Below, one piece after another: positions 28,612 through 40,295 of a stretch of DNA of 64,000 bases (position 1 is the stretch's first letter; each line of letters begins with the position of its first letter). A program made the position numbers and the translations under genes. The DNA is from Acholoe squamosa (Eukaryota; Annelida; Polychaeta; Phyllodocida; Polynoidae). The notes beneath the pieces were generated by a model that did no database searches, was not told the origin of the DNA, and saw only the letters and a program-made list of their open reading frames with translations. The DNA is taken from contig OX439041.1 of assembly GCA_949317995.1 (NCBI GenBank), positions 3,598,501 to 3,662,500 of the forward strand, in the 5' to 3' direction.

Positions 28612-28885
28612 AACGGTCAGCTTGGTAAAGTGGACAGCGAGCTCGCCTCCTGCCACAGCGGCTGGGGATTGATTCCCGTTGAACCCTAAACGGTTTTAAC
28701 TGGAAATGTATGGAGGAGTTGACTTTGTATATTCCTCCAATTTATTAACATGTCCAGGTTCAAACTAGTGCCTTCTTGAAGACGAACAAAAGGTCTCAGA
28801 GTGCATTCTGGCTGGATAATGAACCGTGGATTATAACAAAAAAGCACTGTCCATGCCCAAACCGTTAGATAAAAATAGATATCTA
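28612..28885 (+). mobile_element. tRNA-derived SINE
   Basis: The head (about 28615-28682) is tRNA-like, with an A-box-like TCAGCTTGGTAAAGTGG and a B-box-like GGGATTGATTCCC. The body from 28690 (CGGTTTTAACTGGAAA...) to about 28880 is shared with 57905-58112, so this is an interspersed family. Confidence 0.6.
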
Positions 28886-30438
28886 ACATTGAGTGTGTAC
28901 TTTTTGCAGGTTTTTCAAAATACGCACTCAAAACAGTTCTTGTTTAGTTCTTCTCTGTGTATCAATACACTGTAACAATGCATTTGAAAGCAATCAGAAA
29001 ATGTATGAATACAGCAAATGATATACCCACCCATAACAGCCTGGCTATAAGTTGAGTTTTTTGACAATTTTTCTTTCATATGAATCAAATTCTTTTCCCA
29101 AAGAGATGGGGTCGGCTTATAGGTGGGGTGTTTTTTTAAATAGATTATATACACTTTTAAAGTATTTATTCTATAGGTTGAATTTGTTTCTCAGGTAGGG
29201 GGTAGACTTATTAGACGGGTCGACTTGTAGGAGGGTTTTATGGTAACTCTAAAGAATGTTAATAAAAACCACATCAGTTATAAAGGTTGTAAATAAACAT
29301 GTGGCGAACGCCAAGGTTTACAAATACAGGTTGCAGAACAGGTACAGGTAATGTAGATGAAATCTACACTTGAAACTAGTGTTCTCAAGAGAATGACCTA
29401 AGGGCTCCAAACAAAAGGTATTTGCCATGTGATTTGATTAGGTTTGGGCCAATTTACACCTGCATAAGGTATTCATGTACATGTATGTATTTGTTAGTTA
29501 GGTATACCTATTTCATTTATATCTACATTTAATTCTTTACTATATCTATTCTCCCTACATGTACATGTAGAACACTCCCTACATTTCCAAAACGCCTAGT
29601 CTAGTTGTATACTGCTAGGTTGGAATTTGCCCCATGTGACCTATGATGTTACACAAACAGGTTCCTGTTCATATCTTAACCTCACTATTATGTTAGCAAA
29701 ATCTACCTTTAGATACTATGCTAATCTGTGGACTTACTCTAAATAATTAGGAACAAATAACCCAGTGACACATTTGTCTCCCATTATTGAGAGTGCACTA
29801 AAACCTGATAAAGAATACTATTGAATGAATGTAGATATTGTGAATGGTGAGCATTGAATGGTGTATCCCCCATTAAATGGTGTATTCATACGGAATCAGC
29901 CCTTTCTGTATGAGTATACAGTGATAAAAAGGTCAATGTTAAGAGCTGTATTTCTCAGACCAAACAATGGCAAATTCATGATTTTGAAAATTCGGCAAAA
30001 ATTGACAAATTCATATAGATATTTTGATGGAATAAACCATATTTTGAAGATCTTGATGTACTCGGTGGGAAAATTAGCATTTATATCCCTGAAATCCATT
30101 TTCTTGACAGGTGAGGATGCATCACATTTGTGCCAATCAATGTGTGGCAGCAGGGAGAAAAAACCTTTTTATTAATCATACCATTCTGCTGCCACTCTTG
30201 CAATTCAACGCTTACAATTGGAAAATGACTTCCTGTGATTGGGACAGTCAAATGAAAAATGGGGTATTCCTAACTTTTGTAAACCTGCATATGTCAAGGA
30301 CATCACCTTTCACCCTTTACCTGTTAATGCAATTAATCATTAAGCCGATTGGTCGGATTCCCCTGCCAAGTATTGTGCCACACAGGGGCAAAGGATGGCA
30401 AAGGAAAACACGCATGCACTATGCTGAACTTACAGGGT
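28886..30438. other. non-coding host sequence
   Basis: No supported gene. Overlapping frames of about 105 codons at 29858-30440 show no domain. ACATGTACATGT occurs near 29560. Confidence 0.4.
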
Positions 30439-33400
30439 GAAAGCTGACCAGCAAGGGTCAGCATGATGCCCCAACAAAGTGCTAGTGAGCAGACCAAGGG
30501 TCAGTATGATGCCCCAACAAAGTGCTGGTGAGCAGACCAAGGGTCGGCATGATGCCCCGACAAAGTGCTGGTGAACAGATCAAGGGTCAGCATGGTGCTC
30601 CAACAAAGTGCTGGTGAGCAGGCCAAGGGTCAGCATGATGCCCCAACAAAGTGCTGGTAAGTATACCAAGGGTCAGCATGATGCCCCAACAAAGTGCTGG
30701 TGAGCAGACCAAGGGTCAGCATGATGCCCCAACAAAGTGCTGGTGAACAGATCAAGGGTCAGCATGGTGCTCCAACAAACTGCAGGTGAGCAGACCAAGG
30801 GTCAGGATAATGCCCCAACAAAGTGCAGTTGAGCAAACCAAGGTTCAGCATAATGCCCCAACAAAGTGCAGTTGAGCAGACCAAGGGTCAGCATAATGCT
30901 CCTACAAAGTGCACGTGAGCAGACCACGAGTCAGCATGATGCCCCAACAAAGTGCAGGTGAGCAGACCACGAGTCAGCATGATGCCCCAACAAAGTGCAG
31001 GTGAGCAGACCAAGGGTCAGCATAATGCGACTACAAAGTGCACGTGAGCAGACCACGAGTCAGCATGATGCCCCAACAAAGTGCAGGTGAGCAGACCACG
31101 AGTCAGCATGATGCCCCAACAAAGTGCAGGTGAGCAGACCACGAGTCAGCATGATGCCCCAACAAAGTGCACGTGAGCAGACCAAGGGTCAGCATGATGC
31201 CCCAACAAAGTGCTGGTGAGCAGACCAAGGGTCAGCATGATGCCCCAACAAAGTGCTGGTAAGTATACCAAGGGTCAGCATGATGCCCCAACAAAGTGCT
31301 GGTGAGCAGACCAAGGGTCAGCATGATGCCCCAACAAAGTGCACGTGAGCAGACCAAGGGTCAGCATGATGCCCCAACCAAGTGCTGGTAAGTATACCAA
31401 GGGTCAGCATGATGCCCTAACAAAGTGCTGGTGAGCAGACCAAGGGTCAGCATGATGCCCCAACAAAGTGCTGGTGAGCAGACCAAGGGTCAGCATGATG
31501 CCCCAACAAAGTGCTGGTGAGCAGACAAGGGGTCAGAATGATGCCCCAACAAAGTACTAGTGAGCAGACCAAGGGTCGGCATGATGCCCCGACAAAGTGC
31601 TGGTGAACAGATCAAGGGTCAGCATGGTGCTCCAACAAACTGCAGGTGAGCAGACCAAGGGTCAGGATAATGCCCTAACAAAGTGCAGTTGAGCAAACCA
31701 AGGTTCAGCATAATGCCCCAACAAAGTGCAGTTGAGCAGACCAAGGGTCAGCATAATGCTCCTACAAAGTGCACTTGAGCAGACCACGAGTCAGCATGAT
31801 GACCCAACAAAGTGCTAGTAAGCAGACCAAGGGTCAGAATGATGCCCCAACGAAGTGCAGGTGAGCAGACCAAGGGTCAGCATGATGCCCCAACGAAGTA
31901 CTGGTGAGCAGACAAGGGGTCAGAATGATGCCCCAACAAAGTACTGGTGAGCAGACCAAGGGTCAGCATGATGCCCCAACGAAGTACTGGTCAGCAGACA
32001 AGGGGTCAGAATGATGCCCCAACAAAGTACTGGTGAGCAGACCAAGGGTCAGTATGATGCCCCAACAAAGTGCAGGTGAGCAGACCAAGGGTCAGCATGA
32101 TGCCCCAACGAAGTACTGGTGAGCAGACAAGGGGTCAGAATGATGCCCCAACAAAGTACTGGTGAGCAGACCAAGGGTCAGTATGATGCCCCAACAAAGT
32201 GCAGGTGAGCAGACCAAGGGTCAGCATGATGCCCCAATGAAGTACTGGTGAGCAGACAAGGGGTCAGCATGATGCCCCGACAAAGTGCAGGTGAGCAGAC
32301 CAAGGGTCAGCATGATGCCCCAATGAAGTACTGGTGAGCAGACAAGGGGTCAGCATGATGCCCCAACAAAGTGTAGGTCAGCAGACCAAGGGTCAGCATG
32401 ATGCCCCAACAAAGTGTAGGTCAGCAGACCAAGGGTCAGCATAATGCCACTACAAAGTGCACGTGAGCAGACTAATAGTCAGCATAATGCCACTACAAAG
32501 TGCACGTGAGCAGACCACGAGTCAGCATGATGCCCCAACAAAGTGCTGGTGAGCAGACCAAGGGTCAGCATGATGCCCCAACAAAGTCCTGGTGAGCATA
32601 CCAAGGGTCAGCATGATGCCCCAACAAAGTGCTGGTAAGTATACCAAGGGTCAGCATGATGCCCCAACAAAGTGCTGGTGAGCAGACCAAGGGTCAGCAT
32701 GATGCCCCAACAAAGTGCTAGTGAGCAGACCAAGGGTCAGCATGATGCCCCAACAAAGTGCTGGTAAGCAGACCAAGGGTCAGCATGATGCCCCAACAAA
32801 GTGCTGGTGAGCAGACCAAGGGTCAGCATGATGCCCCAACAAACTGCAGGTGAGCAGACCAAGGGTCGGCATGGTGCCCCAACAAAGTGCTGGTGAGCAG
32901 ACCAAGGGTCAGCATGATGCCCCAACAAAGTGCTGGTGAGCAGACCAAGGGTCGGCATGATGCCCCGACAAAGTGCTGGTGAACAGATCAAGGGTCAGCA
33001 TGGTGCTCCAACAAACTGCAGGTGAGCAGACGAAGGGTCAGGATAATGCCCCAACAAAGTGCAGTTGAGCAAACCAAGGTTCAGCATAATGCCCCAACAA
33101 AGTGCAGTTGAGCAGACCAAGGGTCAGCATAATGCTCCTACAAAGTGCACTTGAGCAGACCACGAGTCAGCATGATGACCCAACAAAGTGCTAGTAAGCA
33201 GACCAAGGGTCAGAATGATGCCCCAACGAAGTGCAGGTGAGCAGACCAAGGGTCAGCATGATGCCCCAACGAAGTACTGGTGAGCAGACAAGGGGTCAGA
33301 ATGATGCCCCAACAAAGTACTGGTGAGCAGACAAAGGGTTAGCATGATGCCCCAACGAAGTACTGGTGAGCAGACAAGGGGTCAGAATGATGCCCCAACA

Positions 33401-34282
33401 AAGTACTGGTGAGCAGACCAAGGGTCAGTATGATGCCCCAACAAAGTGCAGGTGAGCAGACCAAGGGTCAGCATGATGCCCCAACGAAGTACTGGTGAGC
33501 AGACAAGGGGTCAGAATGATGCCCCAACAAAGTACTGGTGAGCAGACCAAGGGTCAGTATGATGCCCCAACAAAGTGCAGGTGAGCAGACCAAGGGTCAG
33601 CATGATGCCCCAATGAAGTACTGGTGAGCAGACAAGGGGTCAGCATGATGCCCCGACAAAGTGCAGGTGAGCAGACCAAGGGTCAGCATGATGCCCCAAT
33701 GAAGTACTGGTGAGCAGACAAGGGGTCAGCATGATGCCCCAACAAAGTGTAGGTCAGCAGACCAAGGGTCAGCATGATGCCCCAACAAAGTGTAGGTCAG
33801 CAGACCAAGGGTCAGCATAATGCCACTACAAAGTGCACGTGAGCAGACTAATAGTCAGCATAATGCCACTACAAAGTGCACGTGAGCAGACCACGAGTCA
33901 GCATGATGCCCTAACAAAGTGCTGGTGAGCAGACCAAGGGTCAGCATGATGCCCCAACAAAGTCCTGGTGAGCATACCAAGGGTCAGCATGATGCCCCAA
34001 CAAAGTGCTGGTAAGTATACCAAGGGTCAGCATGATGCCCCAACAAAGTGCTGGTGAGCAGACCAAGGGTCAGCATGATGCCCCAACAAAGTGCTAGTGA
34101 GCAGACCAAGGGTCAGCATGATGCCCCAACAAAGTGCTGGTAAGCAGACCAAGGGTCAGCATGATGCCCCAACAAAGTGCTGGTGAGCAGACCAAGGGTC
34201 AGCATGATGCCCCAACAAACTGCAGGTGAGCAGACCAAGGGTCGGCATGGTGCCCCAACAAAGTGCTGGTGAGCATACTGCA
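30439..34282. repeat. 43-bp minisatellite, about 89 copies, with higher-order structure
   Basis: The unit reads approximately GGGTCAGCATGATGCCCCAA then CAAAGTGCTGGTGAGCAGACCAA (43 bp). The variant GGGTCGGCATGATGCCCCGA occurs at 30541, 31573 and 32949; the distances are 1032 (24 x 43) and 1376 (32 x 43). The blocks starting at 31573 and 32949 follow the same order of unit variants. Three more units lie at 37767-37899 beyond the inserted transposon. No protein-coding meaning is supported. Confidence 0.95.
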
Positions 34283-36386
34283 GGGGGGATTCAACTCATG
34301 ATGTATTTGGCCCTTTTTGGCTTCTCGGAGCTACAGCAAAATATTAAAAGCCCCATTCTTCTTTATTTTAATCATATTTGATAGAAAACATATAGGGGCT
34401 TAAAAAAAGGGCTTCGAAGGTGAAAATTCACCAAAAAATGCCATTTTTTCACCTTTTCCTCTATGTTCAAGGTCATGTATTATATGATAAATCATTTCTA
34501 GGACATCCTGATTTATTTTTTCCATAAGGGGTACCTCCTAGTTAATATTTCAATATCGTTCGGAGTTGATTGATCTCGTAAATTGTCCGTGGGAAGGCCT
34601 ACTATGAAAAATGACAGGTTTTCTAACCACCAGGCATATAATAAAAGTAGATTAGCTAGCCTGCTAAAATACTAGCTTTATTTTTATAAATAGCCACCAT
34701 GAAAGGGGTCCTTATAGGGGTCTATTGGGCAGAAAAAAAATTGGCACTACCTTGGAACCCAACATCACCACAGCCATCAACGTAATTTTCAATTCCGAGA
34801 GTGTGACCAACGCTGAACGGTCATTTTCCTCAATTAATCAACAAATACTGGTAATTTCTATAGATATTCTACCCAAGCTATGTCAAAATATGTAGTTTCT
34901 CACCACAGAAGTAAAAAAGTGAAGAAAGGTTTCACAGGCTGGCCATAATGGGGGGTTCTTCGTATGTTTCAGCGTTGGTCACACTTTCGCGCTGAAATCA
35001 GCGCGGGAAAGAAAAATGACTTCCTGATAACCGGCGGAAATGACCTACATCCAGGTGTCTTTGTAAACAACTCAGAGGAACCCAAGCTGTGAAACCGGAG
35101 CCAATCAAAGCAAATTGTCCTCAACTTTCCATTGGAAAATCACCACAAAGGTAAGGAAATTTGAGGAAATTTTCATGAAATGTTGTTGTGGAAGTGTGCA
35201 GGGATATGTAGATTGCTTTTTGTGTACTGCAATGATGTAATTTGGATGCTAGGGGGTAAAAACGATCTGAGAATGAAGTTTCCTAACCGCTACGGCCATT
35301 GGCTTGCCCGGGATGAGCGACTAGGCTTGGTCCGGTCCCTCTTCCCGGTAGCTTCAGCGTTGGTCACACTTTGCTTGCATGGCCGAGAACGGTCGAAATA
35401 GGTGGAATTTGGTGGGATTTTGCTGTAATTAAAGACTGTATCTGTAGATTAGGGTCTGTACTACATCTTAGAATGGTTTAGCACCCTTTTCCTCCATTTT
35501 GAGACAACCCCCGGGCACTTACGAAGCCAGGGTGGCGAAAATCAGCTGAAAAATACATGTTCTTAGGCCCAAAACTTGCTTATTTTACAAATTTTCATGT
35601 TCTTTGCATGTTAAAAATCCTGAACAGGCCTCCCCCCATTGTTTTATTCTATTTTGCTCATGTTTGAATGGTCAGCTTTCCCTCAGTGCAAGCCTATAGG
35701 TATTTTACCCGAAAATGTGACCAACGCTGAAGCCGAGTCAAGTTCCGCCCCACGTTCGCCCATACATATACACCGGAGTAAATTCTAGTCATCATTACTT
35801 AGATAGGACTAGTATCTAACGTCCTGGCCACATATATTCACTATTGGACATTTCCCCTCTTCTTTATGGCACATTTTTGAAAGTGTGACCAACGCTGAAT
35901 CGATAAATTTTGGGCTATAAGGTATGTACGGTACACTTCCACTGCACATATGTCATTTATATTTAGCCATAAGATGGCCCTAAGGTTCCTCTAACTTACA
36001 GAAGTACCAACAAGTACATCCTGAATACTTCCTAAAAAAAAAAAAATTCTGGTGGTTATATTTTTGGTTTTCACAAGGTGTTTGGTAAGTATTTTTCCGT
36101 GTCATGTCTGTATGCGCTCATTTTTTTTTCTTATAACTATAGGACATCACTAACATCATATAAGTGCCCCATAATGTGTGTTTCCTGCAATTTGTCACTC
36201 ATTATTTACATTTTCCACTTGGTACCAAAATTCTCAAAATCTATTAAAAATACCAATTTTATATTTGTAGACTAACCTCGGACATTGTATAACATTATAT
36301 AGACATCGTATATACTTGGAATTATTTTCTGAGGGTTTTTACGTGTTTCTGGCTATATTTTAATCACTATTTGATTTATTTGACAG

Positions 36387-36590
36387 ATGTCATCAACCAG
36401 CTCAGACACAGAGCCAGTGTCTCCAGAGCCGGTCAAAAAGAAGATCGCCATGACGCCCGCGGAACGTAAGCGGAAATCGAGGGCGAAACTCAAGATGGTC
36501 CGGGGCGAGGAGGCCATCAACAAGAAGAATGCAGCGGACATAAGGGACAAGAGAGCTAGGGACAAGCTCACTGACACGCCAGAGTTATGA
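36387..36590 (+). CDS. short basic ORF inside the transposon, possible exon
   Basis: A 67-residue frame: Ser/Thr/Glu/Pro-rich start, then a strongly basic stretch (MTPAERKRKSRAKLKMVRG, residues 22-40) like the N-terminal DNA-binding or nuclear-targeting parts of some transposases. The ATG is directly preceded by a splice-acceptor-like TTTATTTGACAG. GC content is higher than in the surroundings. The stop lies inside the start of a segment that is duplicated 382 bp downstream. No family is recognised. Confidence 0.4.
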   Translation: MSSTSSDTEPVSPEPVKKKIAMTPAERKRKSRAKLKMVRGEEAINKKNAADIRDKRARDKLTDTPEL

Positions 36591-37222
36591 TGGTGTATTT
36601 TTATGTAAGGTGTGGCACGCTCGTAGTTGTAAGTCTTGGGAAAAAAAAGTGAAAATTAATTTCAAAGTCATGATAGGGACCCTATATATGCCTGAAATCT
36701 GTATATTTATGCTCTATTTAATAGAGGAAGAGGTTCTGTGCCTTGGAATGTAACAGGGATGTAATCTAATAAGTTATATTGAGTGTATGGTGGAGTAATC
36801 AATATGTTGTCACCGCTTCAGCGTTGGTCACGTTTTCGGGGATTTTGATGAATTTGAGGAGCTTTAGGTAATATGCTTACAAGCCCAATGAATTATGTTG
36901 TATGGTGTCAAACTGTTCTGTATTGCTTAGTAGAAATGTTTGGCTGGTTCAAAAGGGCAAAATGAGTTATGATGGTGTATTTTTATGTAAGGTGTGGCAC
37001 GCTCGTAGTTGTAAGTCTTGGGAAAAAAAAGTGAAAATTAATTTCAAAGTCATGATAGGGACCCTATATGTGCCTGAAATCTGTATATTTATGCTCTATT
37101 TAATAGAGGAAGAGGTTCTATGCCTTGGAATGTAACAGGGATGTAATCTAATAAGTTATATTGAGTGTATGGTAGAGTAATCAATAGGTTGTCACCGCTT
37201 CAGCGTTGGTCACGTTTTCGGG
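36582..37222 (+). repeat. direct duplication (offset 382 bp) inside the transposon
   Basis: The segment starting GAGTTATGATGGTGTATTTT at 36582 is repeated at 36964, with about 259 bp nearly identical and a ~120-bp unique spacer between. Each copy ends with one motif-array site (36817 and 37199). The first copy begins within the last codons of the ORF at 36387. Confidence 0.85.
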
Positions 37223-37766
37223 AGTTTGCGAGGGTTCGGTGAAGGCCAAGATAAGTTCCTTGAGTTATTCATAGATGGCCAATGGTCCGTTTCCTGTATA
37301 ATAGACCTTCTTAAGATAAAGCAGAGTAATTTTCAAGAGAATATGATGAGTTTTGGTGAACTGAGGGTAAAGTTAAAATTGTGTATCGATTTTCACCAAA
37401 TTTTACACCTCGCGCTATATTACACAAGACCCATAAATCCAAAAGTTTAGATCCCCGGTTTTTGATTTTTGGTCAACTTAAACTACTATATTGTAGTATT
37501 ATTGAAACAGCATTTGGTGACAATCCAAGCATTACTCAGTGTAGTATTGATGTTATATCTAAAAATGTGACCAACGCTGAACGATTTTCTAAGGGTTTTA
37601 CGCCATGGGCTATAAAAACTGAACACCGGGGAGTTGAATCCTTGAACGGACCTTTCTGATATGCCAAGATATAGGGCTTTCAATAAAATAAAGTGTTATT
37701 AAGTAATACTGAGTTTGTAAATCTATCAGTCCTGAGCCAGATATGCATAGAAAGTTGAATCCCCCC

Positions 37767-37899
37767 ACCAAGGGTCAGCATGATGCCCCAACAAAGTGCT
37801 GGTAAGTATACCAAGGGTCAGCATGATGCCCCAACAAAGTGCTGGTGAGCAGACCAAGGGTCAGCATGATGCCCCAACAAAGTGCTGGTGAGCAGACCT
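37767..37899. repeat. 43-bp minisatellite, distal remnant
   Basis: About three units identical in type to those at 30439-34282. They mark the other side of the transposon insertion. Confidence 0.9.
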
Positions 37900-38846
37900 G
37901 CGACAATTTCATAGGTTCATGATACACTCCTGCATTAGTAGTTCTTAAAAGGTGTACAGGTAAATTGGACCGAGTATGGCATGCACAGTTAAAAAGTTGC
38001 CCTTAAAAAATGGTGATTCACTTGCACCTGCAGTGCCAGTGAATCACCGTAAGAAAAATTTGGTGAATTCCTGTTAACAGATGGTGGAGAATGCCTGTAC
38101 AAATCTTAGGGTGAAATATCCTTGTTATAGGGGAAATCACTGTTTATTTAGATTACTGTGAATCACCATAAAATGTTATGTTTCCATGATAAATTTAGGG
38201 AATTTACATCAGTAGAGCTTTATCAACAAACGGTGCACCATTGATCTACGGGCCACTTTCCAGCAGTCAAATCAATGGTCTAAAATGTATCTGTCACTCT
38301 TCTTTTAAACATTCCCCTTTCTGTAGTAAGGAGAAGCAATTTTCAGTCGTTAGATCCCTTTGCTTAGCAGCATCTTCTCCCACTGTTCTAATTAATATGT
38401 GTAGACTTTAGAAATATGCCCCAATACACAACTAGCAAATTGAGAGAGGTTATCTAGATTGGTCCTACTATGGCAGGTGTGTGAAGTTGGGAAATGTGAA
38501 ATGTGACTGGGTGCTCATATCTTTTACAGTACATGTGAGAGTCGGTTCTCTCTTAAATCATCAGCTGTATTAAAGGTATCCCACTTAGTCGTTTCAGTAT
38601 ATTTATGTGCATCTCCATCAACTGAAGTTTGATTTTGAGGGTGCTAGAAATAGGCAAATCAAGACTGAGTAAAAATTCTATCCAATAGCCACAGAACTAC
38701 TCCCACTAAACAGAGACTGCTGAGTTGAGATGGCTCTATTTCTCCAGGTGCTCTATCTTAGCAATAAGTCCCTGTTTCTGCTGCAGTGTCATGGCGTCAC
38801 CATTTTGACACCTAGCCGGGGGTGCCTGACACGGGACGGGTGCTGG
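37900..38846. other. non-coding region 3' of the KCNMB-like gene
   Basis: Holds the short inverted repeat GGTGATTCACT / AGTGAATCACC at about 38011-38049 and scattered GTGAATCACC copies. This side is downstream of the minus-strand host gene and may include its 3' UTR. No other gene is seen. Confidence 0.4.
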
Positions 38847-39104
38847 TCAGTCAATGTAGCATCGAGGACAGCAATGGCAGTATACGATGACACACAGGAT
38901 TAGAGACACAATGGAGCAGAGTGTCGGCCAGAATATCATGTGTACAGTAAAACTGATTGGCTCAGTGCGGTGCCGGATGGCGCCAGGCCGGCTGGGGTGA
39001 TGGTGGCAGGGGAACGTCTGACCCGGGGTGCCCCACCTAGATCTGTAGTAGTTGACGTACCACGCATTCTGGGACTGGATGCACTTAGCTGGCTGGTAAG
39101 AACA
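38847..39104 (-). CDS. BK-channel beta-subunit-like gene, coding exon 2
   Basis: This is the terminal coding exon. The acceptor CCCACAG is at 39111-39105; the exon encodes 85 residues in phase 0 and ends in TGA (38849-38847). It begins CSYQPAKC, completing the family's NP-C-Y-P-C cysteine motif together with exon 1. It continues through a Cys/His extracellular stretch, has a second membrane helix (about exon residues 57-77, MIFWPTLCSIVSLILCVIVYC), and ends in a short Cys-rich cytoplasmic tail. The predicted protein of 249 residues matches KCNMB length and two-helix topology. Confidence 0.8.
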   Translation of the reverse strand, partial: CSYQPAKCIQSQNAWYVNYYRSRWGTPGQTFPCHHHPSRPGAIRHRTEPISFTVHMIFWPTLCSIVSLILCVIVYCHCCPRCYID

Positions 39105-39790
39105 CTGTGGGAAGGGAAATGGTGGACTGTGTCAATAAAAAAAATACATAACTTTCTTTTCTTGCACATTCTTTGTGAAACACATTCTTTGTGAAACACT
39201 TTTGCCGAAAGATTTTAAAATTCAAAAGTGTTTAGACTAAAATTTGTTTAGTTCAATAGGGTGTTAGACCCTTCTAAGAAAATGTGTTTACAATCAGAAA
39301 GTGTTGAAAAAGGCTGTGCATGGCCTTGATGTATTTATCAATTCATTATCTTCACATCTTCCTGATGGACTTATGGTCCAGACTTGAAGATTAAGGATTC
39401 CTTTAGACCCAGTTATCACTCAGCATGTGCATACTATTGAATCAATGAGATATTCAATTAGTGTTAATCACCAGTTATCATATCAAGGCTATGGGTGAAG
39501 TTAAGCCGAGTTCAAGCATTTTAATGAGTTCTTAGAACCATACCACCTTTCTAACACTAAACACTTTTACATGAAATGTGCCAAAGCGTTTTGAAAATGA
39601 CTATTATAGATAATGTAAATGTGTTTAAAATTTAAATTGTTTAGTAAAAATGTGTTTAAGTTCAAACAGAATGTGTATGTGTCTGGCTTTATCAAAACAT
39701 TCAAGAAATATGGGAAGGCAATTTTGCAGAACCCTGTGGAACACCCCATTTGTAAATTCACAGGTACTTAATTCTACTACAGATTCTTAC
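39105..39790 (-). other. intron of the KCNMB-like gene
   Basis: A 686-bp phase-0 intron with donor GTAAGAAT (39790-39783) and acceptor CCCACAG (39111-39105). No gene lies inside. Confidence 0.75.
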
Positions 39791-40295
39791 CAAAGGATTG
39801 TTAGCATAAACATGTTCATCCTCATGCAGTATGGACTCAATCATCTCCCCGTCCTCTCCTCTATACGCCACAATGATCTCCAAACACGGGAATGTAGCAT
39901 CGCAGAACCGGCCGCCACATGAACACTTCTCGTCTGCCCCTGTTAGGTTAGCCCGCTGTGTTGTACACTCCCCCTGTACAAAAAAGAATGTCTGTAGATG
40001 CGGCCGTCCTGACGTCACACACAGTCCAACCAGCACGCTGACACAAATGATGATGGCAAAGCACAGAAAGACGCCGTTCATCATGACACAGCTCTGCCTG
40101 TAGCAGCATGGAGAGCAGCAGAAGTCGCCAACCCCCACATGTCGCTTGTGGTGCTTGCCGCGTGGACTGTGACAACATGTCGAGCACGCTGAGGAATCTG
40201 AGTGGGAGTTGTCAATGATGTATTCTGTGACACCATCATCCGAGGCTGACATCTTGGTGAAGTCTGCTTGGTGCATACCCATGGATCAACACGGT
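39791..40295 (-). CDS. BK-channel beta-subunit-like (KCNMB family), exon 1 with start
   Basis: The exon begins after an acceptor-like TTCTACAG (40303-40296), so at least one 5' UTR exon lies further right. The ATG is at 40282, encoding 164 residues up to donor G|GTAAGAAT. The protein has a Cys/His-rich cytoplasmic N-terminus, a first membrane helix at about 68-89 (LCFAIIICVSVLVGLCV), and an extracellular loop with Cys106/120/122/127/133, an NLT glycosylation site at 112 and FPCLEIIV. It ends NNPL, joined in frame to exon 2. KCNMB proteins modulate gating of large-conductance Ca-activated K channels at the plasma membrane. Assignment is by motif pattern. Confidence 0.78.

Larger units (their letters stand above)
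34283..37766. mobile_element. 3.48-kb DNA transposon with 14-bp TIRs and a dispersed motif array
   Basis: It splits the 43-bp minisatellite. The left end GGGGGGATTCAACT (34283-34296) is repeated inverted as AGTTGAATCCCCCC (37753-37766). The target duplication is unclear: the left flank has an extra CTGCA compared with the unit. Inside are eight copies of GTGACCAACGCTGAA in both orientations, a 259-bp direct duplication and one short ORF. There is no recognisable transposase, so the element is probably non-autonomous or carries a split gene. Confidence 0.8.

Noticed and set aside
30439..34282. CRISPR-like array
   Set aside because: The 43-bp repeats are directly adjacent, with no unique spacers, in eukaryotic DNA; this is a minisatellite.
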